From: Leishmania infantum JPCM5
Taxonomy: Eukaryota > Euglenozoa > Kinetoplastea > Trypanosomatida > Trypanosomatidae
Direction of reading: 5' to 3'
Length of the DNA stretch: 64,000 bases
NCBI RefSeq assembly: GCF_000002875.2
Contig: NC_009408.2
Coordinates: 286,501-350,500 of the forward strand
The position numbers and the translations under genes are program-made. The notes below the pieces were generated by a model that saw only the letters and a program-made list of their open reading frames with translations, had not been told where the DNA came from and did no database searches. Position 1 is the first letter of the stretch. The number at the start of each line of letters is the position of its first letter. Shown piece by piece: positions 1-8,599 of the stretch.

Positions 1-526
1 TCGTGAGAGTCTGGCAGTGAACGCAGCACGTGCCTTTGGCATGTGGGCGTGGGCGTGCGTGTGCCACCCCTCTTCCCTTGCACGATCTTTCCCGCTCTTC
101 CTCGTGCATGAGTGACAGTCCTGTTACAATCACGCAGGCGGAGGCGAATTCTTCATTGTGTGCGGCTCTGGATGTATCTGTGTCGATGTGCGCGCGTGCT
201 TGTGGTCGTGTGGGCACGGACACCAACATGTGCACCGACCATGCCTAAGCGAAACAAAGAACACGACGCTGCGAACGAAAGCAGGGCGACCTTCTCTGAT
301 TCTGCGCCCATGATGGAGTTTTCTTTGACCGCTGGCGGTGCGGCAGCATGCCCCGGGCTTGCCCTTCTCCAACTACCTCCTCTTCCTGCGTATCTGCGCT
401 TGCTACACGCACGCACGCACAGTGCCCCCGAGCTGCCATCCCTCTCTCCTCTCCTCGCACTGAACTCCCAGCGGCCCCCTTACACATTCCAAGGAAACAA
501 GCGAGAGATAAAGTGTGCGCGTGTGC
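1..526. other. Intergenic spacer upstream of the first gene
   Basis: Probably the 3' UTR of an upstream gene off the left edge plus the 5' region of the KOW-domain gene. It contains pyrimidine-rich stretches, for example around 355-395 and 430-480, that could direct trans-splicing. Short overlapping ORFs in all frames have no recognisable protein character. I see no RNA gene. Confidence 0.5.
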
Positions 527-2275
527 ATGTCTTCCATGAGCTCAAGCGACGATGCTCCGCCGCACAAACGCCTCGCCTCAGAGCAGTCCAAGCGTGACAG
601 CTGCACCCATGTTCGTGCCCGAGAACACATCCACGACGCCCCAGCGCTAAGCGCGCGCGCACGCTTTCTGCGAGAGCTGGAGCGGTACGCGAGCGATGAC
701 GATGATTATGGCGGCAACGGGGGCGCCGTTGTCGTCGGTGCAGGGCCCATGCGGCAGCCGGAACACGCAAACGGAACACCACAGAGGAGATCCGCATCCC
801 CGCTGGCATCGGCCACTCGCGCTGCTGCGCCTTCTGTCGGCCCATCAAGCAGCTCAGACTTCTTCTTCGGTGGCGAAGGTGACCCGCACGACGAAGCGGA
901 TGACGAAGCCGTCGGTGATGATGCGGTGTGGAGCACGGCATCCGCTGCCTCGCTAGCGAGAACCCTCAACGGTGTCCCCGTCACTGGCTCCACCAACGAC
1001 AGCAGCACAACAGGCGGCCGTGCAGCACCGTCTCGGGTTGGCCTGCAGCTGCTGCATCGCATGCACGCGCTCAACACATCCGGCGACCGCAGAAACAGCG
1101 GCCACGGCCCCGCCGTTCATTCCGCCGCAACGAGTGCAAAAGTGATGATACCCCAGACGTCATCCACACCGACGTCATCTGGTGACTTCGAGGTCGTTCA
1201 CGCGTATGTGCCACTGAGCACAGGCGGCTTCCTGAGCACGGCCAACGCGGAGCATGACGCAATGGAAGGGCATCAGGTGCGCATCGGCGACGTTCTCTCT
1301 CTGCGGAAGCCTCTCAGCTGCGCAGACCCACCATCGAGCAGCGCAGTGGCGAGTGCGCCTGCCTCATCCCCTTCAACTTCAACTGCCACTCCGTCAACCG
1401 TAGCCCCCACCCTCACCACCGGCGCGGCGGCGGCTGGTGCGTCGGCCACCGGCTCGCTAGTGGAGGACGTTGCGCAGAAAGCGATGCGTCACTTCAAGAG
1501 CGCCGCCACCTTCACCTCCGAGGAGCAGAAATATGGCCGGAAACTCACCCCCGATATGGTGCACCTGCTCTTCGAGGTCACGCGGGTGGATTATCAAGGA
1601 CGCAGCATCGAGGCGCTCTTCCTGGACGGCACACGCGCGAAGGTATCCTTCTTCGAGGTGCGGTCGGCAGGGTACGTGGAGCGGAAAATGCACGCGACGT
1701 GGAAGGCCGATCCAGCAAGTCGCCCTGTGGCCATCATCCATAGCAACGCGTCGTCGCCGACCACGTCGTCGGCCCCAAACGGAGCCGTGTTGCCGTCCTC
1801 CGCGCCGTCACCTGCGCTCCCGCCACCGCCGTCAGTCACCGCTGCCGCGTGGTGGGTGATCCCGCATCTTCTCGTGCGTGTCACGACGGAGGCGGCCGGC
1901 GACTGGTACGGCAAGAAATGCGTCGTGAAGACCGTGCAGCGAAGCGAGAACCGCGTCCGGCTGATGGAATGGGTGGAGGAGGGCCGCAGCGGCAGCGGTG
2001 AGAGCGGCAGCAGGAGCTTCCACAACTGCGGTAAGCCGAAGGCGGCCACGGCTGACACTCGAGAGCTGATAGGGGTGGACGGGCTTGAGACGGTGGTTCC
2101 CAAGAAGGGTGGTCGTGCCATGGTGGTACTGGGAAGCCGGCGAGGCGAAATGTGCACCGTTCGCAACCGCATTCGTGGTGCTGATGGTGAGTTGGCGGCC
2201 GTCGAAGTGGAGATCAACCGAACAAAGGAGGTGATGACGCTACAGGCGGGCGAGCTGTGTGCCCTGGCGCGCTGA
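527..2275 (+). CDS. KOW-domain protein, GPKOW/Spp2/KIN17-like C-terminus
   Basis: This encodes 582 residues. The start is the first ATG in the frame; the open frame reaches slightly further upstream only through a GTG. The first ~270 residues are Ser/Ala/Asp-rich and look disordered. A central folded segment (about 340-400) contains the stretch beginning MVHLLFEVTRVDYQG. The C-terminus (about 440-582) resembles the tandem SH3/KOW module shared by GPKOW/Spp2 and KIN17: a WW-x-P-LLVRV strand with WYGKK, then LETVVPKK followed by the KOW-type strand AMVVLGSRRGEM. Those families act in the nucleus, GPKOW/Spp2 in spliceosome activation with the Prp2 helicase and KIN17 in RNA and DNA metabolism. 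I see no G-patch, which GPKOW/Spp2 normally carries, and no KIN17 zinc finger. A Ser/Gly-rich insert splits the KOW module. A nuclear RNA-processing role is inferred. Confidence 0.65.
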   Translation: MSSMSSSDDAPPHKRLASEQSKRDSCTHVRAREHIHDAPALSARARFLRELERYASDDDDYGGNGGAVVVGAGPMRQPEHANGTPQRRSASPLASATRAAAPSVGPSSSSDFFFGGEGDPHDEADDEAVGDDAVWSTASAASLARTLNGVPVTGSTNDSSTTGGRAAPSRVGLQLLHRMHALNTSGDRRNSGHGPAVHSAATSAKVMIPQTSSTPTSSGDFEVVHAYVPLSTGGFLSTANAEHDAMEGHQVRIGDVLSLRKPLSCADPPSSSAVASAPASSPSTSTATPSTVAPTLTTGAAAAGASATGSLVEDVAQKAMRHFKSAATFTSEEQKYGRKLTPDMVHLLFEVTRVDYQGRSIEALFLDGTRAKVSFFEVRSAGYVERKMHATWKADPASRPVAIIHSNASSPTTSSAPNGAVLPSSAPSPALPPPPSVTAAAWWVIPHLLVRVTTEAAGDWYGKKCVVKTVQRSENRVRLMEWVEEGRSGSGESGSRSFHNCGKPKAATADTRELIGVDGLETVVPKKGGRAMVVLGSRRGEMCTVRNRIRGADGELAAVEVEINRTKEVMTLQAGELCALAR

Positions 2276-2982
2276 GTCCAGCGCTCTCTGCCTGTCTATC
2301 GCGGATGCCGATGGCTGTTGCTGCGCTCTGCCTTGTCCATACTCGCCCAACCCCACCACCACCACCACCACCACCTGCCCACCTTGCTTTCCTAGCCCCT
2401 ATGTGCTTTCAGCCCTGACTCTCTGACCGACTCACATGATCAAGACACGGGACAGACGAAGCGCATGGAGAGTATGCAGTAGACCATGGGCGCACTGTCA
2501 CCACCACCCGGCCCCTGCCCCCGTGCAAGACACGCGTGCACACGTGCATGCGCATTCCCTCCATCAGAGCATATGCATCTAAAGCATACAAAAGTGCGGC
2601 ACAAGTACCAGCACAGACAGGCAGACGCGCAGATGCGCTCTACCGCGACATTCCTCCATCAGCTGCAGCCCCCCTCCCCAATTCATCCACACCTCTGCCC
2701 TGGCGCTCCTGTCGCCGCGGTAGCCCCGTTCCCATCCCCGTCCCCTTGTTGGCTACAGTGCGCTCGATTCTTCGCTGCCGTTTCTAATCAGCTGTGGCCT
2801 CTACACGAGTCGCGGATGCCTTACACCCATCTCTCTTCTGTTCTTCACTCTCCGAATCGCCGCTGAGGGCTACGCTGTATATGTCGGCGACCTCCCCTGA
2901 CACACGCGCACACAGGCAGCGGCACGCAATGCCATCACCGTAGCACATAAGCCCCACAGGCGCTCGGTCTCTCTCATCGTTC
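2276..2982. other. Intergenic spacer with CAC repeat
   Basis: Intergenic sequence of about 0.7 kb. It holds a CAC trinucleotide run near 2349-2377 and a pyrimidine tract around 2822-2862 that could serve trans-splicing of the next gene, with a candidate AG near 2868. No convincing small gene is seen. Confidence 0.5.
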
Positions 2983-4848
2983 ATGCACGTGGGCAAACCC
3001 TCCACGCTCTCACTCGCGCACGGCAAGCACAGCTGTCATCTCTCGTCCATGGCAACCGCATCGTCTTCGCTATCATCGAGTTGTTTCATCGATGCGGCCA
3101 CATACTTCGAAGGCCGTCGTGGGCGTCGAACCTTCCCCGAGAGAAACGCCTCGCAGATTTCGTTTGGGGACGCGAGCTCCAACAGTTCGATAGAAGAGGA
3201 AGAGGGGCTGGTGCGGCGACAGGCGCAAGCATCTGCGCCGGTCGCATGGCAGCAGCAGCAGCGCCACCAGCAGATGCGGCCAACGCGACGACCGCGCGGA
3301 CCTGGGATAACTTTTGCCGCGCATATTGGAGCGAACGGCTTTCCAGCCGCTGCCTCGCGCCGCAGCGCCTGCGTTGATGTCGTGCCTGAGTGCCTTTACC
3401 AGTATGACACTAGCAAGCTGCACCCGCACAAGAGGCTGGCTCAGATGCCGAATCGTGTAAAGCAGTGCGACCGCAACCTGCAGCTGTTTCTGCGACCGGA
3501 GGAGCAGGTGGCACAGTCTGCCGCGGCAGCCGTGATGCTTGGCGAGTCGCCGGATGGGCAGCTGTCCTACTCTCGCTATGCATCTTCGCAGGCGCACGAG
3601 CACAGAAGAGACCCGCGGATGACTGTCGGCGCGATCGAGGCCTCGTCCAGCCCATTTTCAGACTCTGCGCCGTACGATCACGCCATGCTGGCTGGCCGCC
3701 GCCCTTGCCTTCCCTATGCGCCTGCCGCAGAACTCGACGACTCGCCGCTTTCGAGGGAGTCTCTGTTGTCAGAACGACTGCGACTGCTGGAGTACCTCTA
3801 TCAGCGAGAGCGCAGCAGGCTCCGTGGGGCAAGCCGCTCCGCGGAGAGAGATGTGGATGCAGTCATAGAAGAGGACGCACGGGCTCGGCACGGTCAAGCT
3901 GCAGTCTCCACACTGCCGTCCTGCACGGCAGTGCTCCCCCTGAAACACGGCGACAGCGCTGACGTCGCCGCAAACCTACCTTCGCTGAGACGTCGAGCGG
4001 AGCGCAGCAGTGTCAGACGTGATGAGGGCGACGGCGCAGTGTATGCGCATCCACTGCAAGGTCGTGAGTGGCAGCCGTGGGAGCGCGAGCATGCATGTGA
4101 GACGAACCCAGTTACCCCTCGCACCCGATCATCCTTCCACGCATCCGCGCAGATCGCGGATTCGAATGAGAGCAGAGATGATCATACTGATAGAAGTGGC
4201 GGTGTTGATCAAGCACCCGCGAACTCTTTCGGCAACGCCATGTGCTCAGCCAACTGGTGGTGTGCCTCCGCCTCACATCCGCGACGGGTCACAGGCTCCT
4301 ACGGCGACTTCTCTGGCAGCACGGAAGCCCGCAATGAGCCGCCTAAGCACACCACTCGCATCGGCTCGCGAATGGCCGTGGCTGATGCCGCTCCTCGAGT
4401 ACCCCGCATCTCCGCCTGGTTTGCGCCCCTGCGTAATGACCGCGTAGCGCGGCAGGTGCATCGTACCAAAAGCGCCGACCACGCTCGCGCATCGCACTCG
4501 CTGCAGGAGAAAGAGCGACAAGCTGGCCAACTTCAGCGGCACATCTCAGCGGCATCGCCATCGGCGCAGGGGAGCTCGTCCTCCACCACAGCGGGGGCAA
4601 GGCCAGTGGAAACCTCCCCTGCCGCCTCCGCTCGCACAAGAGCGGCAGTGACCCTCACCGACGTCTGCACACATCAAAAGTTGTGGGCACCATCTCTGCA
4701 GCAGCGACAGCACTGGAAGCTGGCGGGCAGCGCCGCTTCATCTCCCCTCTTCCTCACATCCTCTGCACGCGTACAGGGACGAGACGAAGCAGCGCTGACT
4801 CTGCGAGACGTGTGTCGGGCGTTGAACGCCTCCGCAGTGGTGATGTGA
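2983..4848 (+). CDS. Hypothetical kinetoplastid protein, low complexity
   Basis: This encodes 621 residues from the first ATG; a second in-frame ATG at 3049 would give 599. I do not recognise a family. Much of the chain is Ser/Ala/Arg-rich and probably disordered. A short helical, charged stretch (about 255-300, around LRLLEYLYQRERSRLR) may be a small coiled coil. Near the C-terminus two related hexapeptides, TLTDVC and TLRDVC, lie about 53 residues apart, the second almost at the end. There is no signal peptide or membrane segment. The frame is open over 1.8 kb with codon use like its neighbours, so I take it as a real gene. Function is unknown. Confidence 0.75.
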   Translation: MHVGKPSTLSLAHGKHSCHLSSMATASSSLSSSCFIDAATYFEGRRGRRTFPERNASQISFGDASSNSSIEEEEGLVRRQAQASAPVAWQQQQRHQQMRPTRRPRGPGITFAAHIGANGFPAAASRRSACVDVVPECLYQYDTSKLHPHKRLAQMPNRVKQCDRNLQLFLRPEEQVAQSAAAAVMLGESPDGQLSYSRYASSQAHEHRRDPRMTVGAIEASSSPFSDSAPYDHAMLAGRRPCLPYAPAAELDDSPLSRESLLSERLRLLEYLYQRERSRLRGASRSAERDVDAVIEEDARARHGQAAVSTLPSCTAVLPLKHGDSADVAANLPSLRRRAERSSVRRDEGDGAVYAHPLQGREWQPWEREHACETNPVTPRTRSSFHASAQIADSNESRDDHTDRSGGVDQAPANSFGNAMCSANWWCASASHPRRVTGSYGDFSGSTEARNEPPKHTTRIGSRMAVADAAPRVPRISAWFAPLRNDRVARQVHRTKSADHARASHSLQEKERQAGQLQRHISAASPSAQGSSSSTTAGARPVETSPAASARTRAAVTLTDVCTHQKLWAPSLQQRQHWKLAGSAASSPLFLTSSARVQGRDEAALTLRDVCRALNASAVVM

Positions 4849-5625
4849 GAAAAAGGTGAGGCAATGCTGGCGGCGACGATAGAGGGTCGCCTCGTCGCAG
4901 CTGAGGCGGACGCGGCCCAGAAGCTTCTGTTTGGCGAGGGTGCAACGCTTAGCTACACACGCGCACACACGTGGTGGTCGATGAAGCGCTGCCGTGTTGC
5001 AGTTTTGTCTGCGTGTGTGCCTGCGCGGTGCTTCATGGCCGCCCCTCCTCATCCGTTGATGATGATCCGCCCCCTCTGCTCGCTTCGCTTTTTTCGTTCG
5101 GCTTTGTAGTGCGTCGACGGCGTACAGACGAGATCCGCTTGCGTGTGTGCCTGTGCGTGTACGCGCGACCCCTCGACACTCTTGCGTAAGGCGTCTCCTC
5201 AACCGTGCACCTTCGGTAGTGACAACCCAAAAGGAGGGGCATCCGAAGGCACGCAGTTGCTCGCGACGCGAGGACGCACGCGTGCCCGGTGCCTGCGCTG
5301 CTGCGTGTAAGGCACTCGCCTCGCCTCCCCCACCCGCACATCCGCTCTATCTCTTCCTCTCCTCCTCCCTGCCCTTCAGCCTTTGTTGTTTTATGCTAGT
5401 CACCTTGGGTTCACGTGCGACCATGCATGCGACGCCTTGAGGCTGAAACTTGAGTGTCATCGACCCTCCATCACCAGCCGCCTAGTCGGCTTCAAGCTCT
5501 CTCTGCGCCATCCGCTACCACGTGTCAAGCGGTCGTATCACCTGCCTCACCCACGCCCCTCTCTCCCACCTTTACCCCCTCGAGGAAGCACTAGCAGCGA
5601 CGGGAACGGCAAACGGCAAACCTGC
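4849..5625. other. Intergenic spacer
   Basis: Contains the 3' UTR of the preceding gene and the 5' region of the ERI1-Tpt1 gene. The downstream half is pyrimidine-rich. The coding frame of the next gene stays open back to a TTG at 5383, but no ATG occurs in it before 5626, so the upstream part is treated as non-coding. Confidence 0.55.
5545..5584 (+). promoter_or_regulatory. Candidate trans-splice acceptor for the exonuclease-Tpt1 gene
   Basis: A pyrimidine-rich tract of about 35 bases (CCCCTCTCTCCC and following) ends at the first downstream AG, 5583-5584, about 40 bases before the ATG at 5626. This is the usual trypanosomatid layout. It also argues against using the TTG-opened frame further upstream. 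Confidence 0.5.
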
Positions 5626-7401
5626 ATGTCTGACCCGCAGCATCCAAGACAACAGGGAAGCGCTCCTCGTCAAGGAGGATGGAGAGGCATGCCGGCCGCG
5701 CCGAATTCACAGCTGGATGCGGAGCTTGTGGAGAGCACGTTGGCGACCCCCTCGCGGCTTCCGCCGTCAGGTCAATGCCCACAGCGCAGAACGGTAGCGG
5801 CGGCGCAATCCGCCGCCAGCAGCGATTTCCCCTGCATCGCCCCACAGCCGTTCGACGCGTACGTAGTGCTGGACTTCGAGGCTACGTGCGAGGCAGACAG
5901 GCGCATCGCCGACGCGGAGGTGATCGAGTTTCCAATGATCCTGGTCGACGCTCGCACCGCCACACCGGTCGCGGAGTTTCAGCGGTATGTGCGACCAGTG
6001 AAGAATCCCGTGCTCTCGCGCTTCTGCACCGAGCTGACAGGCATCACGCAGGACATGGTGAGTGGCCGTGATCCGTTTCCTGTGGTATACTGCGAGGCAC
6101 TGCAGTTTCTTGCCGAGGCCGGACTCGGCGATGCGCCGCCCATGCGCAGCTACTGCGTCGTCACATGCGGCGACTGGGACCTGAAGACGATGCTGCCGGC
6201 GCAGATGCGTGTTAGTGGACAGCAAGGGACTCCATTGTCGTTTCAGCGGTGGTGCAACCTGAAGAAGTGCATGTCACAGCTGGGCTTCGGCAACGGGAGT
6301 GGGTGCGGCGGCGCCGCGCCGCCGCTTCGACCGTCTGGGATGCCTGACATGCTGCAGATGCTCGGCCTCCCGCTGCAGGGGCGTCATCATAGCGGCATTG
6401 ACGACTGCCGCAACCTTACCGCGGTTCTGTGCGCACTGCTGAGGCGCGGCCTCGTCATTGACGTCACTTTTTCCACTGCGCCCTTTCGTCGCTGGCATGC
6501 GCCGACTGAGGCGCAGCTTCCTGCCTTGGACGCGCTGCCGAGCACGTTGGCCGACGGCGCGGCGCAGCACTCAGGGGATGTGCCTTCACCGCCGCGGTCG
6601 CATGCTCGGACAGAGGGCGACGCACCAAAACCAAAGAAGGGGCGTTCAGCATATCGGCACGCATCTTCAGTCGACTTCATTTTGCCAACTCTTGTCCTTG
6701 ACGCGAATCGCGACGCCGTGCAGGAGCTTCTCTCCGACACGAACGCCGCCGACGCTCCTTCGCGAGTGTTCGATGAGGAGGAACTCAAGACGGCGTCTAA
6801 GTTCATGTCTACCCTACTCCGCCACAAGGCGATCCAGTGGCGGGTGCCTATCACCTCCAACGGCTACGTGCTGCTCGACGACGTCCTACGTCAGCCACAG
6901 ATGAGGAAGCAACACGTCTCAGTGCAGGATGTCGCCAGGATCGTGCGCGACTCCGACAAGCAGCGCTACCGGTTAGCGTATGGTGCGGCAGATGGCCGTC
7001 TCTACATTGCTGCTGTGCAAGGGCACAGCATCGATGGTGTTGAGCCGCAGCTGCGAACGCTGACGAGCGTGGAGGAGGTGCCGGTGGCTGTTCACGGCAC
7101 CTACTGGGCGGCCTGGAAGGCGATCCAGCAGTGCGGTTACCTGAGCACCATGAGTAGGCAGCACATCCACTTCGCCAAGGGGCTCATTAACGACGAGCAG
7201 GTGGTAAGCGGCATGCGCAAGAACGTGCAGCTCTTCGTCTACCTGGATGTCGCGGCAGTGCTTGCGGATGGCGTGGCACTCTACGAGAGCTCCAACGGCG
7301 TCATTCTCACCCCCGGTGTAGGCCACACACGGCAGCTGCCTCTCAAGTACGTGGCCAAGGTGGTGGACCGAAGCAATGGCCGCACAATCTACCCTGCGTG
7401 A
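5626..7401 (+). CDS. ERI1-type 3'-5' exonuclease fused to tRNA 2'-phosphotransferase (Tpt1/KptA)
   Basis: This encodes 591 residues with two enzymatic domains. Residues ~77-275 form a DEDDh exonuclease of the ERI1/3'hExo family: D83 and E85 in LDFEATCE, D183 in CGDWD, and the Exo III motif HHSGIDD (H254/H255, D259/D260). All five metal-binding and catalytic positions are present. After a linker of about 110 residues with a basic KPKKGR patch, residues ~388-591 form a Tpt1/KptA domain. It shows R399-H400 in LLRHK, R447 in KQRYRL, the VQGHS and VHGT motifs, R511 in SRQHIHFA, and SGMRK and GVILTPG near the end. Tpt1 removes the splice-junction 2'-phosphate from ligated tRNA using NAD+. The spacing R399/R447/R511 is close to that of the yeast catalytic arginines. 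The exonuclease could trim RNA 3' ends in the same pathway; that link is inference. Start chosen at the first ATG of the frame, just after a probable splice acceptor. Confidence 0.93.
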   Translation: MSDPQHPRQQGSAPRQGGWRGMPAAPNSQLDAELVESTLATPSRLPPSGQCPQRRTVAAAQSAASSDFPCIAPQPFDAYVVLDFEATCEADRRIADAEVIEFPMILVDARTATPVAEFQRYVRPVKNPVLSRFCTELTGITQDMVSGRDPFPVVYCEALQFLAEAGLGDAPPMRSYCVVTCGDWDLKTMLPAQMRVSGQQGTPLSFQRWCNLKKCMSQLGFGNGSGCGGAAPPLRPSGMPDMLQMLGLPLQGRHHSGIDDCRNLTAVLCALLRRGLVIDVTFSTAPFRRWHAPTEAQLPALDALPSTLADGAAQHSGDVPSPPRSHARTEGDAPKPKKGRSAYRHASSVDFILPTLVLDANRDAVQELLSDTNAADAPSRVFDEEELKTASKFMSTLLRHKAIQWRVPITSNGYVLLDDVLRQPQMRKQHVSVQDVARIVRDSDKQRYRLAYGAADGRLYIAAVQGHSIDGVEPQLRTLTSVEEVPVAVHGTYWAAWKAIQQCGYLSTMSRQHIHFAKGLINDEQVVSGMRKNVQLFVYLDVAAVLADGVALYESSNGVILTPGVGHTRQLPLKYVAKVVDRSNGRTIYPA

Positions 7402-8599
7402 TGCTGTGCGTGGCGCGAGTGGGCTCAGTCGCTGCTGATGGAAAAGTGTTATGTGTATTTAGCGCGCGCGCACAGAGAGCCGCGCCCACGCACGCGCGCA
7501 GGCGTTTGGCAGTTGAGGATGCGGTGGAGGAGCACGTGAGTCTACCATCATGTGTCGTGCTTTCGGTTTATGCGTTGTTGTTGCTCGCGTCGACGCGGCG
7601 GACTGACGACGTCCGTCCTCTTCCTCGCAATTCTTCTTCGGTTTCCATCATCGCGTCCTCTTCCCACCCCATCCTCCCCACATGCACGCGCGCACACGCA
7701 CTCGCTTCTGGAGGTCCTCTCTTTCTCTGTGCATGCTCGCCTGCGTCTGTGCGTTTGCCCCCTCTTTTCCATCGTGGCGTCGACGCTGCTGATGATGCCA
7801 CTCACTCCCGCGCTGCGTGACACCACGAACTTCCTGAGCTCTTTGTTTCTGCCTGACGCTTGCGTGTGTGCACATGTGCGGTGATAAACTCCACGCTACA
7901 CCTGGCTTTGATGATCCTCTCCTTTGCATCCTCGTCCTCTGCTCCGACGTCACCGACAACGCCATCTTATGTTTTCCTGTGCGTGTGTCCCTTTCTGTGT
8001 GTGTGTGTGCAGCCGTTCATGCCACGCCCGAGAGAAGCGAGATCCATCTCTCTGTCTCGCGCGCGCGCCTCGCTCTCACATGTGTCGATCCCAACGCACC
8101 ATGAGGCGGCACAGCCTTATGATTTTACCACTGTGCTACGTCCACCCGTCGCTGCAGCGGCGTTTTGACGTCAGGAGCAGAAGCTCTCTTTCACTCACCA
8201 CACCACCCCTAATCCCTTGCTACGCTCCTCACCCCCGACTCCTTCCCCTCCTCCATCTTCCGCTGATGTGGCATTTGATGGATCGCACGGCACCGTGGTA
8301 CTGAAGCGTACTTGCCTGCACGCGGGTCTTTCGTCAAACCCCCGCGTGTGCCATCCTTCACACAAACCCATACGCGCCCACGGTACAGCAGAAACGGAGG
8401 AGAGGGGCACACGCACTTGAACCTCTCCGCCCTGCGTACAGTGGAGACGCGACGCGGCCTGTCGTATCTATGGCCATCCTTGGCGCGAGCACACACACAA
8501 GCACGAGGAAGGACGTGAAGAGGCGACGCTGATTCCACTCCTGGCACAGGCCCTCAAGATCTCTTTGGTTTCGCTCGTCTTCGCTATCCGCCATCTCGC
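7402..8599. other. Intergenic spacer, pyrimidine-rich
   Basis: About 1.2 kb of mostly C/T-rich sequence with TG and GC-alternating stretches (for example TGTG near 7998-8010). Several short ORFs overlap in different frames with no domain signal. I see no RNA gene. The acceptor for the downstream Sac gene is not obvious; a weak candidate AG is in CTGGCACAG near 8540-8548. Confidence 0.5.
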
